A stretch of 64,000 nucleotides of DNA from Candidatus Nanopelagicales bacterium. GTDB taxonomy: Bacteria > Actinomycetota > Actinomycetes > Nanopelagicales > Nanopelagicaceae. Location of the stretch: NCBI GenBank assembly GCA_030834095.1, contig JAURGA010000003.1, positions 1 through 64,000 on the forward strand. Reading direction: 5' to 3'. A program made the position numbers and the translations under genes. Under the pieces are notes generated by a model, which worked only from the letters and a program-made list of their open reading frames with translations, made no database searches and was not told where the DNA came from. Of this stretch, positions 10,295 through 20,628 are shown piece by piece. The first letter of the stretch is position 1, and the number at the start of each line of letters is the position of its first letter.

Positions 10295-11179
10295 CTAGAG
10301 TGCACAGGCGATTTGGGCCGCCAACTTTGAATTCGCCTTAATGATTTCAATATTAACTCTAAGGGATTCGCCCTTACTTGTTGAATGAAAATGTTCCAGC
10401 AAAAATGGTGTTACGCCTTTTCCAGTTATGTTTGCTTTTGTCGCCGCTGAAAGCCCAGCTTCTAAAATTTGGTCATGAAGATGCTTATCCATCTGATTGA
10501 TCACTGGATTAGCAACAATTATCGCGGTGTCATCAGTATTTAAACTTTGGCGCAAGCCCCAGATTTTCGCAATTTCATCCACACTCTCAACACGGTGTTC
10601 GAGTTTGAAACCGGAATCCGTTAAGTAGAAGCCTGGAAACTTATTGGTCTGATATCCAAGAACAGGTATAGCGAGGGTTTCTAAACGTTCCAAGGTTCCA
10701 GCAACATCCAATATGGATTTAACGCCAGCGCAAACAATGACTACTTTAGTCTTTGCTAATTCAGTTAAGTCGGCAGATTCATCATAAACATGACCACGGT
10801 GGACACCACCCAATCCACCTGTTGCAAAAACGCCGACATCTGCAAGGTGTGCGATATGCGATGTTGCAGCGACAGTAGTGGCCGCGCTCTTGCCATCTGC
10901 GCAAACGATTGCAAGGTCGCGAGTTGAAGCTTTTACGATATTTTCATCGTTAGCGATTCTCAATAATTGGTCTTCTTCTAAGCCTACGAAAATTTCACCA
11001 TCAATAATCGCAATTGTTGCTGGAGTAGCGCCTTGGCTCCGAACTATTTCTTCTACCTCTTTTGCTACTTCAAGATTTGTTGGACGAGGTAAGCCATGAG
11101 AAATAATTGTTGATTCGAGGGCGACAATCGGACGACCCTGACTCTTAGCGGCGGCTACTTCCTTCGAATACTTAATCAC
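10295..11179 (-). CDS. psuG: pseudouridine-5'-phosphate glycosidase
   Basis: VALESTIISHGLPRPTNLEVA...GVFATGGLGGVHRG...VVCAGVKSILD motifs (IndA/PsuG). Confidence 0.94.
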   Translation of the reverse strand: MIKYSKEVAAAKSQGRPIVALESTIISHGLPRPTNLEVAKEVEEIVRSQGATPATIAIIDGEIFVGLEEDQLLRIANDENIVKASTRDLAIVCADGKSAATTVAATSHIAHLADVGVFATGGLGGVHRGHVYDESADLTELAKTKVVIVCAGVKSILDVAGTLERLETLAIPVLGYQTNKFPGFYLTDSGFKLEHRVESVDEIAKIWGLRQSLNTDDTAIIVANPVINQMDKHLHDQILEAGLSAATKANITGKGVTPFLLEHFHSTSKGESLRVNIEIIKANSKLAAQIACAL

Positions 11180-11239
11180 CTGCGCACATTACATCAGGCA
11201 ATTGCACTGTGGCTAAAAAAGTTAGGGCAAGATAGGACT

Positions 11240-12343
11240 GTGAATCCTCGGAATTTAGCTGCGCTATCTAATTCCATATTTTCATCCCTGCAGGTTTCAG
11301 GAGCGGAAAACCAACTTGGGATTGCTGAAAACCCTGGCGCCCGCGAATGCCTACTTTTGATCGATGGAATGGGCGCAGATTTAATTGCTAAATATGGATC
11401 AGAATTTCCAATCTTCAAAGAGTTAAATTCTCTAACAAATTTAGATTCACACTTTCCATCAACAACAGCAACAAATCTCTCATCACTGGGAACCGGAACC
11501 CTGCCCGGTGTTCATGGAATGCTGGGCTATACCGTTCGAGTTCCACGAAGTGGCGAACCTGGGCGCTTATTGAATTCACTTAAGTGGGATGAACGAGTCG
11601 ATCCAGTTATCTGGCAGAACGTCCCAACGCTCTTTGAAAGAGCTTCACAGGAAGGAATAACTGTTTCTCATATCGCAGCGAAGCGATATGAAGGTTCTGG
11701 TTTTACGCAGGCCGCTCTTCGCGGGGCCCAATACTTGGGTGCAAATCTGATTAATGACATTGTCGAAAATACGGTTGCTGCGATGCAGAAGCCATCTGCT
11801 TTCTCCTACGTTTACATAAATCATTTGGATGCTGCAGGGCATGACGATGGTGTGGGATCAGAGAAATGGCTAGTTGCACTTGCAACAGTTTCCGAATTAA
11901 TCACTAGCCTTCGAGATCGCCTGCCAAATGGAACCCGGCTCTGGGTTACCGCAGACCACGGAATGATTAATGTTGGTGAGAAAATCATTTTGGGCCAAGA
12001 CAATAATTTAATGGCGAATGTAACTCTGGTCGGTGGCGAACCAAGAGCCCGTCATATTTATGTTCGAGATGGCGCCATACATGAAACCATTGCAATCTGG
12101 CGAGAATTCTTAGGGGATAAAGCCGATGTATTTAGCCGTGATGAAGTTATTGCAGTAGAACTTTTTGGACCTGAAGTTTCGTTAGATAGCCGAGAGCGAA
12201 TGGGTGATTTAATCGCAATCGCAAAGGGCGAGATGATTTTGGTTGATCCAACACGGATTAAAGAAGAGAGCAAGATGATTGGGCATCACGGGGGACTTGA
12301 AGCAATTGAAGTAGCTATTCCGTTACTAAGCCATCAAAGTTAA
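11240..12343 (+). CDS. alkaline phosphatase superfamily / nucleotide pyrophosphatase-phosphodiesterase
   Basis: LLLIDGMGADLI, FPSTTATNLSSLGTGTLPGVHGMLGY, VTADHGMINV. Confidence 0.9.
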   Translation: MNPRNLAALSNSIFSSLQVSGAENQLGIAENPGARECLLLIDGMGADLIAKYGSEFPIFKELNSLTNLDSHFPSTTATNLSSLGTGTLPGVHGMLGYTVRVPRSGEPGRLLNSLKWDERVDPVIWQNVPTLFERASQEGITVSHIAAKRYEGSGFTQAALRGAQYLGANLINDIVENTVAAMQKPSAFSYVYINHLDAAGHDDGVGSEKWLVALATVSELITSLRDRLPNGTRLWVTADHGMINVGEKIILGQDNNLMANVTLVGGEPRARHIYVRDGAIHETIAIWREFLGDKADVFSRDEVIAVELFGPEVSLDSRERMGDLIAIAKGEMILVDPTRIKEESKMIGHHGGLEAIEVAIPLLSHQS

Positions 12344-12346
12344 GAG

Positions 12347-13213
12347 TTATTCATCCTCGGTCTTTGAGCCACCGAACATAATGTCATCCCATGAAGGCAA
12401 CTTCGGGCGCTTAACAACGCCATCTGAAACTGAATCCGATTCATCTACAACATCGATTTCTAGTTCCTCTGCAAAATACTCTTCATCTTCTTCAACAATT
12501 TCAGTAACAGTTATCTCTTCACGAACCGCGACGAGTCGTGGTGCCGGAGGCGGAGGAGTTGTTGGAGCGAATGGAGTTGGATCTACAGAATTAATGAAGC
12601 CATGAGTCGCAGTTCTTGGTCGCGCCTCTTTAGCGTCGCCGGCGATCCATCTTGCGGAATCATCTTTCGCGGTGAGAATTCGATTTCCTAATTCAAAGTT
12701 CCAGTTCGCTTCAGCAGTTCCGTCGATATTTGGATACTGAACAACAACGTTCCAGGTCCCATCTATATTGCGATGAGTGTTCCATTCGACTGCTTCCATA
12801 TCCACGCCATGATTTGAAAGTTGTATGAAGGTGGCCTCGGTTAGAGTTGGTGAAGATGCTTCACGGCGCAAATAGGATTTCAACGCAGTTTCGATTACGT
12901 AGGCCCGTTCTTGCAAAATCGGTCCAGAGAATTTCTCAATTTTTTCGACTGACCAGTCAGTTGTTCTAGATATTGAACCCATACTCTCGCCAGCTCTAAG
13001 GCGGGCCTGAATCTCTTTAACTCCAAAAATTGGGCGCTCATCAACCGGAGCAACGGAAACCAATCTTGGTTGGGTAAGAGCAGTTTTTAAGTTCTCGGTG
13101 ATCGGCAATGAAAATTTCGCACCTGACGCATCAGTTAACTCAATTGCAGAGCCATCTGTAGTTCGGCCGACAAGGACTAGCTCGGCTGACTTATCGCTCT
13201 TTTCATCACTCAC
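12347..13213 (-). CDS. sepH: septation protein SepH (DUF3071)
   Basis: N-terminal LVGRTTDGSAIELTDASGAKFSLPI...PRPIFGVKEIQARLRAGESMGSISRTTDWSVEKIEKFSGPILQERAYVIE; acidic C-terminal tail. Confidence 0.88.
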   Translation of the reverse strand: MSDEKSDKSAELVLVGRTTDGSAIELTDASGAKFSLPITENLKTALTQPRLVSVAPVDERPIFGVKEIQARLRAGESMGSISRTTDWSVEKIEKFSGPILQERAYVIETALKSYLRREASSPTLTEATFIQLSNHGVDMEAVEWNTHRNIDGTWNVVVQYPNIDGTAEANWNFELGNRILTAKDDSARWIAGDAKEARPRTATHGFINSVDPTPFAPTTPPPPAPRLVAVREEITVTEIVEEDEEYFAEELEIDVVDESDSVSDGVVKRPKLPSWDDIMFGGSKTEDE

Positions 13214-13245
13214 GGGCGTAACTCTGCCACAAGGGGTGAGAAAAA

Positions 13246-14049
13246 GTGGGTAGCAACGAGTGGTTAAATTCTCCTGTGAATAGCGAAACTAAAGCCGAGC
13301 TCCTGGAACTAGCTCTTGGAATCGCCAAATCAGCGGGCGATTTGTTGATGGCGAGACCAGATGTTTTCGATCTCGAAACTAAGTCAACTGCAATCGATTT
13401 TGCAACCCAGATGGATACCGCAAGTGAAAAACTGATTGTCTCCAAAATTTTAGAGGCCCGCCCTGATGATGGAATTATTGGTGAAGAAGGTTCATCGATA
13501 CCATCAAAATCTGGAGTTACCTGGGTAATCGATCCGTTGGATGGCACTGTTAATTACTTCTACGGAATTGCCGGCTGGAATGTCAGCATTGGAGTAAAAG
13601 ATAGTGAAGGCGTTCAAGTAGGCGTGGTTTATGCACCATCAATTAATTCGATTTGGGCCGCAACCAAAGGCGGCGGCGCAACTTGCAATGGCAAGAAAAT
13701 AATGTGCAACGAACCAGTCGAATTCAATCGTGCGCTGATTGCAACTGGTTTTTCCTATGATGTTGCAGATCGAGAAGCTCAAGCAAAGTTAGTTTCGAAT
13801 TTACTTCTTGAAATTCGTGACCTCCGTCGTATTGGCGCTGGGGCTGCTGATTTATGTTTAGTCGCAACTGGAAGACTCGATGCCTTTTATGAAATGGGAT
13901 TAAATGAATGGGATTTGGCTGCTGGTGGATTGATTGCAACCGAAGCCGGGGCGCTGGTTACGGGGCGAAATGGCGGGCCAGCAGGCAAGGAGATGGTCAT
14001 TGCAGCAGGACCACATCTGCACGCAAGGCTGGTCTCCGAGATCGGTTAG
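13246..14049 (+). CDS. suhB: inositol monophosphatase family protein
   Basis: GEEGSS...VIDPLDGTVNYFYGIAGWNVSI and NEWDLAAGGLIATEAG motifs. Confidence 0.9.
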   Translation: MGSNEWLNSPVNSETKAELLELALGIAKSAGDLLMARPDVFDLETKSTAIDFATQMDTASEKLIVSKILEARPDDGIIGEEGSSIPSKSGVTWVIDPLDGTVNYFYGIAGWNVSIGVKDSEGVQVGVVYAPSINSIWAATKGGGATCNGKKIMCNEPVEFNRALIATGFSYDVADREAQAKLVSNLLLEIRDLRRIGAGAADLCLVATGRLDAFYEMGLNEWDLAAGGLIATEAGALVTGRNGGPAGKEMVIAAGPHLHARLVSEIG

Positions 14050-14121
14050 AAGCAGGCGAATTGGTCGGATAGGGGTGGCTGTGGCAAGATACGGCTTCTG
14101 TCCTAAAGAAAAGGAAATGCC

Positions 14122-14679
14122 ATGAACGTGTTAGACGCGGTAGATGCCGCATCACTTCGCTCCGATGTTCCAACCTTCCGTTCCGGAGACGAAATCAAGA
14201 TTCACGTTCGTGTTATCGAAGGTAGCAAGAGCCGTATTCAGGTTTTCCAAGGACTTATTATTCGTCGCCAAGGTTCAGGCGTCCGCGAGACTTTCACAAT
14301 CCGCAAGCTTTCTTACGGTGTCGGAGTAGAGCGCACATTCCCAGTTCACACACCTGTTATTGAAAAATATGAAATGGTCCGTCGCGGAGATGTTCGTCGC
14401 GCCAAGCTTTACTACCTACGCGAACTTCGCGGCAAGGCTTCAAAGATTAAAGAGCGTCGTGGCGTCGGCGGCGAGTTCATTGTTGAAGAGACTGCTCCAG
14501 CAGCGCCAGTCGTGGCAGCAGCAGCCGTAGTTGCGGCCGCAGCAGTCACTGCAGCAGATGTAGCAACCGTTGAAGTTATTGAAACACCAGTTGTCGAAAC
14601 TGTTGAAGTAATTGAAACACCAGCCGCAGAAGTAGTCGAAACTGCCGAAGCTGTTGTTGAAACTACTCCAGAAGCGTAA
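14122..14679 (+). CDS. rplS: 50S ribosomal protein L19 with long Ala/Val/Glu-rich C-terminal extension
   Basis: [93 protein letters not shown] is L19; about 65 extra residues follow. Confidence 0.96.
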   Translation: MNVLDAVDAASLRSDVPTFRSGDEIKIHVRVIEGSKSRIQVFQGLIIRRQGSGVRETFTIRKLSYGVGVERTFPVHTPVIEKYEMVRRGDVRRAKLYYLRELRGKASKIKERRGVGGEFIVEETAPAAPVVAAAAVVAAAAVTAADVATVEVIETPVVETVEVIETPAAEVVETAEAVVETTPEA

Positions 14680-14705
14680 ATAACTTTTAAGTGCGTTTAA
14701 TCTAA

Positions 14706-15389
14706 ATGCGCATACCAAAGAAGGGTTCGCTACTTCGCGAACTTCCAATCATTATCGTTTCGGCGCTAGTCGTATCAATAATCGTTAAAACCTTCTTCAT
14801 TCACTTCTTCTTTATTCCATCTGGTTCAATGGAGAACACCCTTCAAGTCGGGGATCGCATTGCAGTCAACAAATTCGGAAGTTATTTCGGCGATGTAAAG
14901 CGCGGAGAAGTTGTCGTGTTTCGAGATCCTGCTGGTTGGCTCGGGACACCTGCAGCGAGCAGTGATCCAAAAATAATTCAAACTATAAAGAGTGGCCTAG
15001 TTACTGTTGGAGTCCTTCCAGATCCGGCAAAGCAATATTTGATTAAGCGCATAATTGGTGTTGGCGGAGATACTGTTACATGTTGCGACAAAAAAGGTTA
15101 TCTGACGGTTAATGGCGTTTCAGTTTCAGAGCCATATATTTATACTGGCGATAAACCCAGTGATTCTGAATTTAGCGTGACTGTTCCAAAGGGTTTTGTC
15201 TGGGTTATGGGAGATCACCGTGGAGCAAGTGCTGATTCAAGATTCCATACTGATGACATTCACAAAGGAATGGTTCCATTATCTTCAATCGTCGGGCGTG
15301 CAACCGTTGTTGTCTGGCCGTTTAATCATCTAAAATTCTTAAGCACTGGCAGCGAATTATCTAAGGTTGCTATTAATAATTCGAAGTGA
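14706..15389 (+). CDS. lepB: signal peptidase I
   Basis: FFIPSGSMENTLQVGDRIAVNK and IKRIIGVGGDTV...VWVMGDHRGASADSR. Confidence 0.95.
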   Translation: MRIPKKGSLLRELPIIIVSALVVSIIVKTFFIHFFFIPSGSMENTLQVGDRIAVNKFGSYFGDVKRGEVVVFRDPAGWLGTPAASSDPKIIQTIKSGLVTVGVLPDPAKQYLIKRIIGVGGDTVTCCDKKGYLTVNGVSVSEPYIYTGDKPSDSEFSVTVPKGFVWVMGDHRGASADSRFHTDDIHKGMVPLSSIVGRATVVVWPFNHLKFLSTGSELSKVAINNSK

Positions 15390-15997
15390 TGAAACATATT
15401 GAATCAACGCTAATCGCATCCGGAATTAAGCGGATTGCTGGTGTTGATGAAGCGGGGCGTGGACCATGTGCCGGACCTCTTGTAGTAGCTGCCGTAATTC
15501 TGAAAGATCCATTTGCGCCAGAACTTTCCGAAGTCCGAGATTCGAAGGAATTATCTGAAGCGCTTCGCGAAAAGCTTTTCGATGTAGTCATAGAACAAGC
15601 GCTGAGTTATTTGATAATCGAGATTTCGGTTGAAGAGATTGATAGTTTCGGACTTCATAAATCGAATCTTGAGGGCATGCGCCGAGCAATCAATTCACTT
15701 GAAATAGTTCCGGAATATGTCTTAACCGACGGTTATGCGATTGAGGGCCTAGCTATCCCAAACTTAGCCGTTTGGAAGGGCGATCAAGTTGCAGTTTCAA
15801 TTAGCGCGGCATCGATTCTGGCTAAGGTCTATCGCGATCGCGAAATGGTGAGACTTGATTCAAGATATCCGGGATATGGCCTAGCGAAACATAAGGGCTA
15901 CATAACAGCAGCACATACCAAAGCTTTGGGCGAACTTGGTGTTACGGATATCCACCGTAAGTCTTTTGCCAATATTGCAGCGCTTATTAACAGTTAG
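15386..15997 (+). CDS. rnhB: ribonuclease HII
   Basis: IAGVDEAGRGPCAGPLVVAAVIL; overlaps the lepB stop. Confidence 0.95.
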   Translation: MMKHIESTLIASGIKRIAGVDEAGRGPCAGPLVVAAVILKDPFAPELSEVRDSKELSEALREKLFDVVIEQALSYLIIEISVEEIDSFGLHKSNLEGMRRAINSLEIVPEYVLTDGYAIEGLAIPNLAVWKGDQVAVSISAASILAKVYRDREMVRLDSRYPGYGLAKHKGYITAAHTKALGELGVTDIHRKSFANIAALINS

Positions 15998-16063
15998 CAA
16001 AGTCCCACAAGTTAACAAATAGGAAAGTTTGGAAGTGGGCAACTCGCTTAATCTCTGTCTCCT

Positions 16064-16423
16064 ATGAGGACTAAACAATTAATTGGTGCACTCGGTGAAG
16101 ATTTTGTTGCAAAGTATTTACTTTCAAGGAACTACGAAATCCTGGATCGAAATTGGCGGATTCGTGAAGGCGAAATAGATCTAGTTGCCATCTCAGAGCA
16201 CGGGGTGGTTGTATTTGTAGAAGTAAAGACCAGAACTAATTCTGCATTCGGACATCCCTTAGAAGCAATTACTCGTGATAAGGCATATCGGTTGCAGCGA
16301 CTGGCCTTGGCCTGGTTAACAGTTCATCACAGGTGGGGATTTGAATATCGGATAGATGCTGCTGGAGTATTGATTTCTAAGGGCGAAAAATTTGAAATTG
16401 ATTATCGAATTGCAGTTCTCTGA
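16064..16423 (+). CDS. UPF0102/YraN-family endonuclease-like protein
   Basis: GALGEDFVAKYLLSRNYEILDRNWRIREGEIDLVA...VVFVEVKTRTNSAFG. Confidence 0.92.
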   Translation: MRTKQLIGALGEDFVAKYLLSRNYEILDRNWRIREGEIDLVAISEHGVVVFVEVKTRTNSAFGHPLEAITRDKAYRLQRLALAWLTVHHRWGFEYRIDAAGVLISKGEKFEIDYRIAVL

Positions 16424-17946
16424 TGTCACTTGCACTCACATCGACAGTTTCGTTGACAGGTCTAATCGGAAATCTAATTGATGTCGAAGTAGATATCTCA
16501 GATGGGCTTCCAGGTTACATACTTTTGGGCCTACCTGATGCAGCTCTGAACGAATCTAAAGATCGGGTTCGAGCTGCTCTTGTTAACAGTGGGGAGGCTT
16601 GGCCAAATAAGAAAGTTACGGTCTCACTTTCGCCAGCTTGGCTACCGAAGAGCGGTTCAGCCTTCGATCTCCCCATCGCCCTAACTCTGCTCATGGCACA
16701 AGGGTTAGTTCCTAAAGACGAACCAGGAACTTGCATCTACTTAGGCGAACTTGCCCTGGATGGTCAGCTCCGAAGCGTGAGGGGCGTATTGCCAGCAGTT
16801 TTATCAGCGAAGAAGTTTGGTTTCACTAAGGCCTTGGTTCCATTTAATAACTATGCCGAAGCAAAGTGTGTTTCAGGAATCGAAATCATCGCCATAAATT
16901 CATTAGCAGATGCGCTTAAATATTTAAGGTTTGGCGAAATTTTAGTTTCACCCGATCCATTCATCTCAAATGAGAATGAGAACTATTTGGATCTATGTGA
17001 TGTAGCTGGGCAAGTCGGTGCGCGAAGAGCTTTGGAAGTTGCTGCAATTGGCGGACATCATCTACTTTTTATTGGACCACCTGGCACGGGAAAGACAATG
17101 CTTGCCGAAAGAATTCCTTCGATTCTGCCGCCACTAAATGAAGATTCAATTTTGGAAGTTACCGCAATACATTCGATTGCAGGGACACTTTTGGATCGAG
17201 AATTACTTTCCAAGCTTCCCCCTTTCGTAGCACCACATCACACAACTACTGCGCCCGCAATGATTGGCGGAGGTGCACATGCAATTCGCCCCGGCGCAAC
17301 TTCCCTTGCACATCAGGGTGTTCTTTTCATTGATGAAGCACCTGAATGTGCGCGCGGAGTATTGGATTCACTACGCCAGCCTCTCGAATCTGGAAATGTA
17401 ACTATTTCCAGAGCAGTTGGATCAGTTACTTATCCCGCGAGATTTATGTTGGTCCTTGCAGCAAATCCTTGCCCATGCGGACGCTTCAGTGGTCGTGGTC
17501 GAAGCTGCACTTGCACCCAAGTCGCAATTCGAAGGTATCTACAGCGTTTGTCGGGCCCGCTTCTTGATCGTATTGATATTCGAGTCTTTGTTGATTCTCC
17601 AAGTCGAGTTGAAATGGCCAGTGACGAACTAGGAGAGTCCAGTGCGGTTGTTCGACAACGCGTAATTGCGGCCCGAGCAACTTCGAAGGATCGATTTGCA
17701 GATTGTTTATGGAAATTGAATTCTCAGATTCCGCCAAGTGAATTGCGCAAGAGATTTAAGGCCGAAAAACTAGGAATGAATTTTCTACATACCGAACTTG
17801 ATAATGAGCGGCTTAGTGCTCGTGGCTTTCATAAGGTGCTTCGCATAGCTTGGAGCATCGCTGACGCAAATGGACATTCGATTCCCACCCGTGATGATGT
17901 TGAGTCGGCTTTTCGATTGCGCGAAGGAATGGAGATATTGGCTTGA
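16423..17946 (+). CDS. comM: YifB/ComM-family Mg-chelatase-like ATPase
   Basis: GLPGYILLGLPDAALNESKDRVRAAL, LFIGPPGTGKTMLAERIPSILPPL, AANPCPCG. Confidence 0.94.
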   Translation: MSLALTSTVSLTGLIGNLIDVEVDISDGLPGYILLGLPDAALNESKDRVRAALVNSGEAWPNKKVTVSLSPAWLPKSGSAFDLPIALTLLMAQGLVPKDEPGTCIYLGELALDGQLRSVRGVLPAVLSAKKFGFTKALVPFNNYAEAKCVSGIEIIAINSLADALKYLRFGEILVSPDPFISNENENYLDLCDVAGQVGARRALEVAAIGGHHLLFIGPPGTGKTMLAERIPSILPPLNEDSILEVTAIHSIAGTLLDRELLSKLPPFVAPHHTTTAPAMIGGGAHAIRPGATSLAHQGVLFIDEAPECARGVLDSLRQPLESGNVTISRAVGSVTYPARFMLVLAANPCPCGRFSGRGRSCTCTQVAIRRYLQRLSGPLLDRIDIRVFVDSPSRVEMASDELGESSAVVRQRVIAARATSKDRFADCLWKLNSQIPPSELRKRFKAEKLGMNFLHTELDNERLSARGFHKVLRIAWSIADANGHSIPTRDDVESAFRLREGMEILA

Positions 17947-18809
17947 GCGTATTACTAGCACGCGCGCAATTATTTGCGGCAATCGAAGGAGGATCAGCTC
18001 TTTGGAATGAGGAGATTTTAAAGTTAGGTCCAATTGAAGTTCGAGATCGACTCTGCGCAGGGGCTTATAAAACTGCAAGCAAAGCGGCCGAACGAATTAA
18101 TCAGACCACCGGCGCAGAAGTCTTAGCTCAAATAACAAATGCAGGAGCATTCATTCTTACGCCCGAAGATGTGGATTGGCCACAATCTTTAAATGATTTA
18201 GCTGCTCCACCAATTGCCTTACTTATTAAGGGTCAGCGCGAGAATTTAACTCGCCTAGAGAACTCAATCTCAATTGTAGGAACCAGAAACCCAACTTCTT
18301 ATGGCGCACGAATTGCTGGTGATTTTGGAGTAGGGGTAGCAGATCATGAATGGGCTGTTGTGAGTGGCGGCGCAATCGGAATTGATGCGGCTGCACATAA
18401 AGGTTGTCTGGTTGGTGAAGGAATTACGGTTGCAATACTTGGTGGGGGATTTAACAAGAATTATCCGGCAACTCACGAAAGGCTATTTGCCGAGATCTGC
18501 GAAAGTGGAATTCTGATTTCTGAAGTTATGCCTGATGTGCCTGCAATCCCGCATCGCTTTTTAACGCGCAATAGATTGATAGCTGGATTATCGAAGGCAA
18601 CCGTAGTAGTTGAGGCCGCATTTCGAAGCGGTTCACTTCGGACCGCACACGATGCCGCTGAAATATTTAGACTAGTTATGGCAGTGCCTGGACCGATAAC
18701 TGCGCCAACAAGCGAGGGCTGCCATCGCCTTATTGTCGAACGCGTTGCGGAATTAGTTACTTCAGTATCTGAAATTATGGAATTGGTGAAGCCTATAAAC
18801 ATTAAGTGA
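17943..18809 (+). CDS. dprA: DNA-processing protein DprA
   Basis: SIVGTRNPTSYGARIAGDFG...VVSGGAIGIDAAAHKGCL...FLTRNRLIAGLSKATVVVEAAFRSGSL; TTG start overlapping the comM stop. Confidence 0.94.
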   Translation: MSVLLARAQLFAAIEGGSALWNEEILKLGPIEVRDRLCAGAYKTASKAAERINQTTGAEVLAQITNAGAFILTPEDVDWPQSLNDLAAPPIALLIKGQRENLTRLENSISIVGTRNPTSYGARIAGDFGVGVADHEWAVVSGGAIGIDAAAHKGCLVGEGITVAILGGGFNKNYPATHERLFAEICESGILISEVMPDVPAIPHRFLTRNRLIAGLSKATVVVEAAFRSGSLRTAHDAAEIFRLVMAVPGPITAPTSEGCHRLIVERVAELVTSVSEIMELVKPINIK

Positions 18810-18821
18810 GAGAATTAAGGC

Positions 18822-19736
18822 ATGAGTGTGGAACACAAGGCGGGCTTCGTAGCAATTATTGGGCGCCCAAATGTTGGTAAGTCCACTCTGGTAAATGCTT
18901 TAGTTGGTCGAAAAATAGTTATTACATCTAAGCATCCAAACACCACTCGAAATCCAATCCGCGGAATCATTTCAAAACCAGATTATCAAATGATTGTTGT
19001 TGATACCCCAGGGATTCACAAGCCAAAGACGCTACTTGGGTCCCGGCTTAATTCAATGGTTTCCGAGAATTTAGAGTCTGTAGACGCCGTTCTTATCTGT
19101 CTTCCAGCAGATGAAGAAATTGGCTTCGGAGATGAATACATTGCAAAGCAAGTATTAAATCAACGCCGTGTCTTTATTGCAGTTACAAAGACCGACAGTG
19201 TCAAACAAGAAGCGCTGCTAGCTAAGTTGATTGAAGTTGGCGAATTCGCAAAGCGAGTCGGATTGAGCGTTGCCGAAATAGTTCCAATCTCGGCCAAGAA
19301 TTTAGTTCAGACCGAACTGCTACTGAATTTGCTGGCCGAAAAATTGCCAGCATCTCCATCCTTATATCCAGAGGGCATAACGACCGATCAGGCAGCAGAG
19401 ATGACAATTACTGAATTGATTCGGGAAGCTGCAATTGAAAACCTGTATGAAGAAGTCCCACATTCAATCGTTGTAACAATAGATGAGATGGCAAAGCGCG
19501 ACGGTAAAGATTTCTTTGACATCCACGCAACACTTCATGTTGAACGCGATAGCCAAAAGTCGATTGTGATCGGACCACAGGGATCCAGATTGAAAGATAT
19601 TGGAGTTAGAGCCCGAGGTTCAGTCGAAACATTTTTAGATGCGAAAGTCTTCTTAGGACTGCATGTAAAGGTAAGTAAAGAATGGCAAAGAGATGCTAAG
19701 GCACTTACAAAGCTTGGATTTATTGAACGGAAGTAA
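18822..19736 (+). CDS. era: GTPase Era
   Basis: GFVAIIGRPNVGKSTLVNALVGRKIVITSKHPNTTRN...VDTPGIHKP plus KH domain near the C-terminus. Confidence 0.96.
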   Translation: MSVEHKAGFVAIIGRPNVGKSTLVNALVGRKIVITSKHPNTTRNPIRGIISKPDYQMIVVDTPGIHKPKTLLGSRLNSMVSENLESVDAVLICLPADEEIGFGDEYIAKQVLNQRRVFIAVTKTDSVKQEALLAKLIEVGEFAKRVGLSVAEIVPISAKNLVQTELLLNLLAEKLPASPSLYPEGITTDQAAEMTITELIREAAIENLYEEVPHSIVVTIDEMAKRDGKDFFDIHATLHVERDSQKSIVIGPQGSRLKDIGVRARGSVETFLDAKVFLGLHVKVSKEWQRDAKALTKLGFIERK

Positions 19737-20592
19737 TTACTTTGCGGCTGGCAAAGTAGCTGCCGATCAATACCATTGGCAATCCAATAGCGATTCCCAG
19801 AGTAAATGGCTCCTTAAGAATTATCACACCAAGCATTACAGCAAATGCAGTATTTAGATAAGTAACAAGTGAACCTCTCGCAGTTCCAATATCCTTGATC
19901 AGTTGGAAGAAGAGAATGAAAGCAAGTGCGGTTGGGAATATTCCAAGAATAATTACTGATCCCATAGCCTCAGCTGAGGGGGTTTTTTCGGGTGCGTAAA
20001 TGAATAAAAATGGTAGATAGACAATCATCGTAAATACCATTGCAACCGCATTCATTGAGATGGGCTCGATGTGTGGGATCTTTGTAGTAACCATTGATAC
20101 TGCCCACGCATAACCAATAGCGGCAATTAGAATCATGAATATCGCAACGATTGATTGACGACCAGAGAAACTTTCGATTCCGACCACTAGAACAATGCCA
20201 ATGAACCCAATCAAGATTCCAAATAGTCGCTTGCGCTGCCACACAGTTTTATCGCCATGCATAGAAGCAATTAGCGTCGCCCAAATCGGAACTGTTGCAA
20301 CCAGCAATCCCGCCAGGCCAGAGCTGACGTCTTCTTCCGCAGCAGTGATCAAAAACCAAGGTCCAACCATTTCGCCGATAGCATATGGGATTACATAGCG
20401 CCAAGCTTTTATTGCCGGCATTAGGGATCCAAGTCTCATTGCCATCGGAATTAAAATCAGACTTCCGATAACGACTCTAGAGAGAACAATTATGGTTGGT
20501 GAAAGTTCATCAATTGCAACTTTAATAAGTAAATATGGGATACCCCAGAGAAATCCGATCAAAATAAAGAGAAACCAATTTCGTCTGGACAT
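19720..20592 (-). CDS. EamA/DMT-family transporter
   Basis: Ten hydrophobic segments with EamA-type repeats; 3' end overlaps era convergently. Confidence 0.85.
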   Translation of the reverse strand: MSRRNWFLFILIGFLWGIPYLLIKVAIDELSPTIIVLSRVVIGSLILIPMAMRLGSLMPAIKAWRYVIPYAIGEMVGPWFLITAAEEDVSSGLAGLLVATVPIWATLIASMHGDKTVWQRKRLFGILIGFIGIVLVVGIESFSGRQSIVAIFMILIAAIGYAWAVSMVTTKIPHIEPISMNAVAMVFTMIVYLPFLFIYAPEKTPSAEAMGSVIILGIFPTALAFILFFQLIKDIGTARGSLVTYLNTAFAVMLGVIILKEPFTLGIAIGLPMVLIGSYFASRKVITSVQ

Positions 20593-20628
20593 TAGCTTAG
20601 TTTCTACTAAAGGGCACTCAATTCAAAA

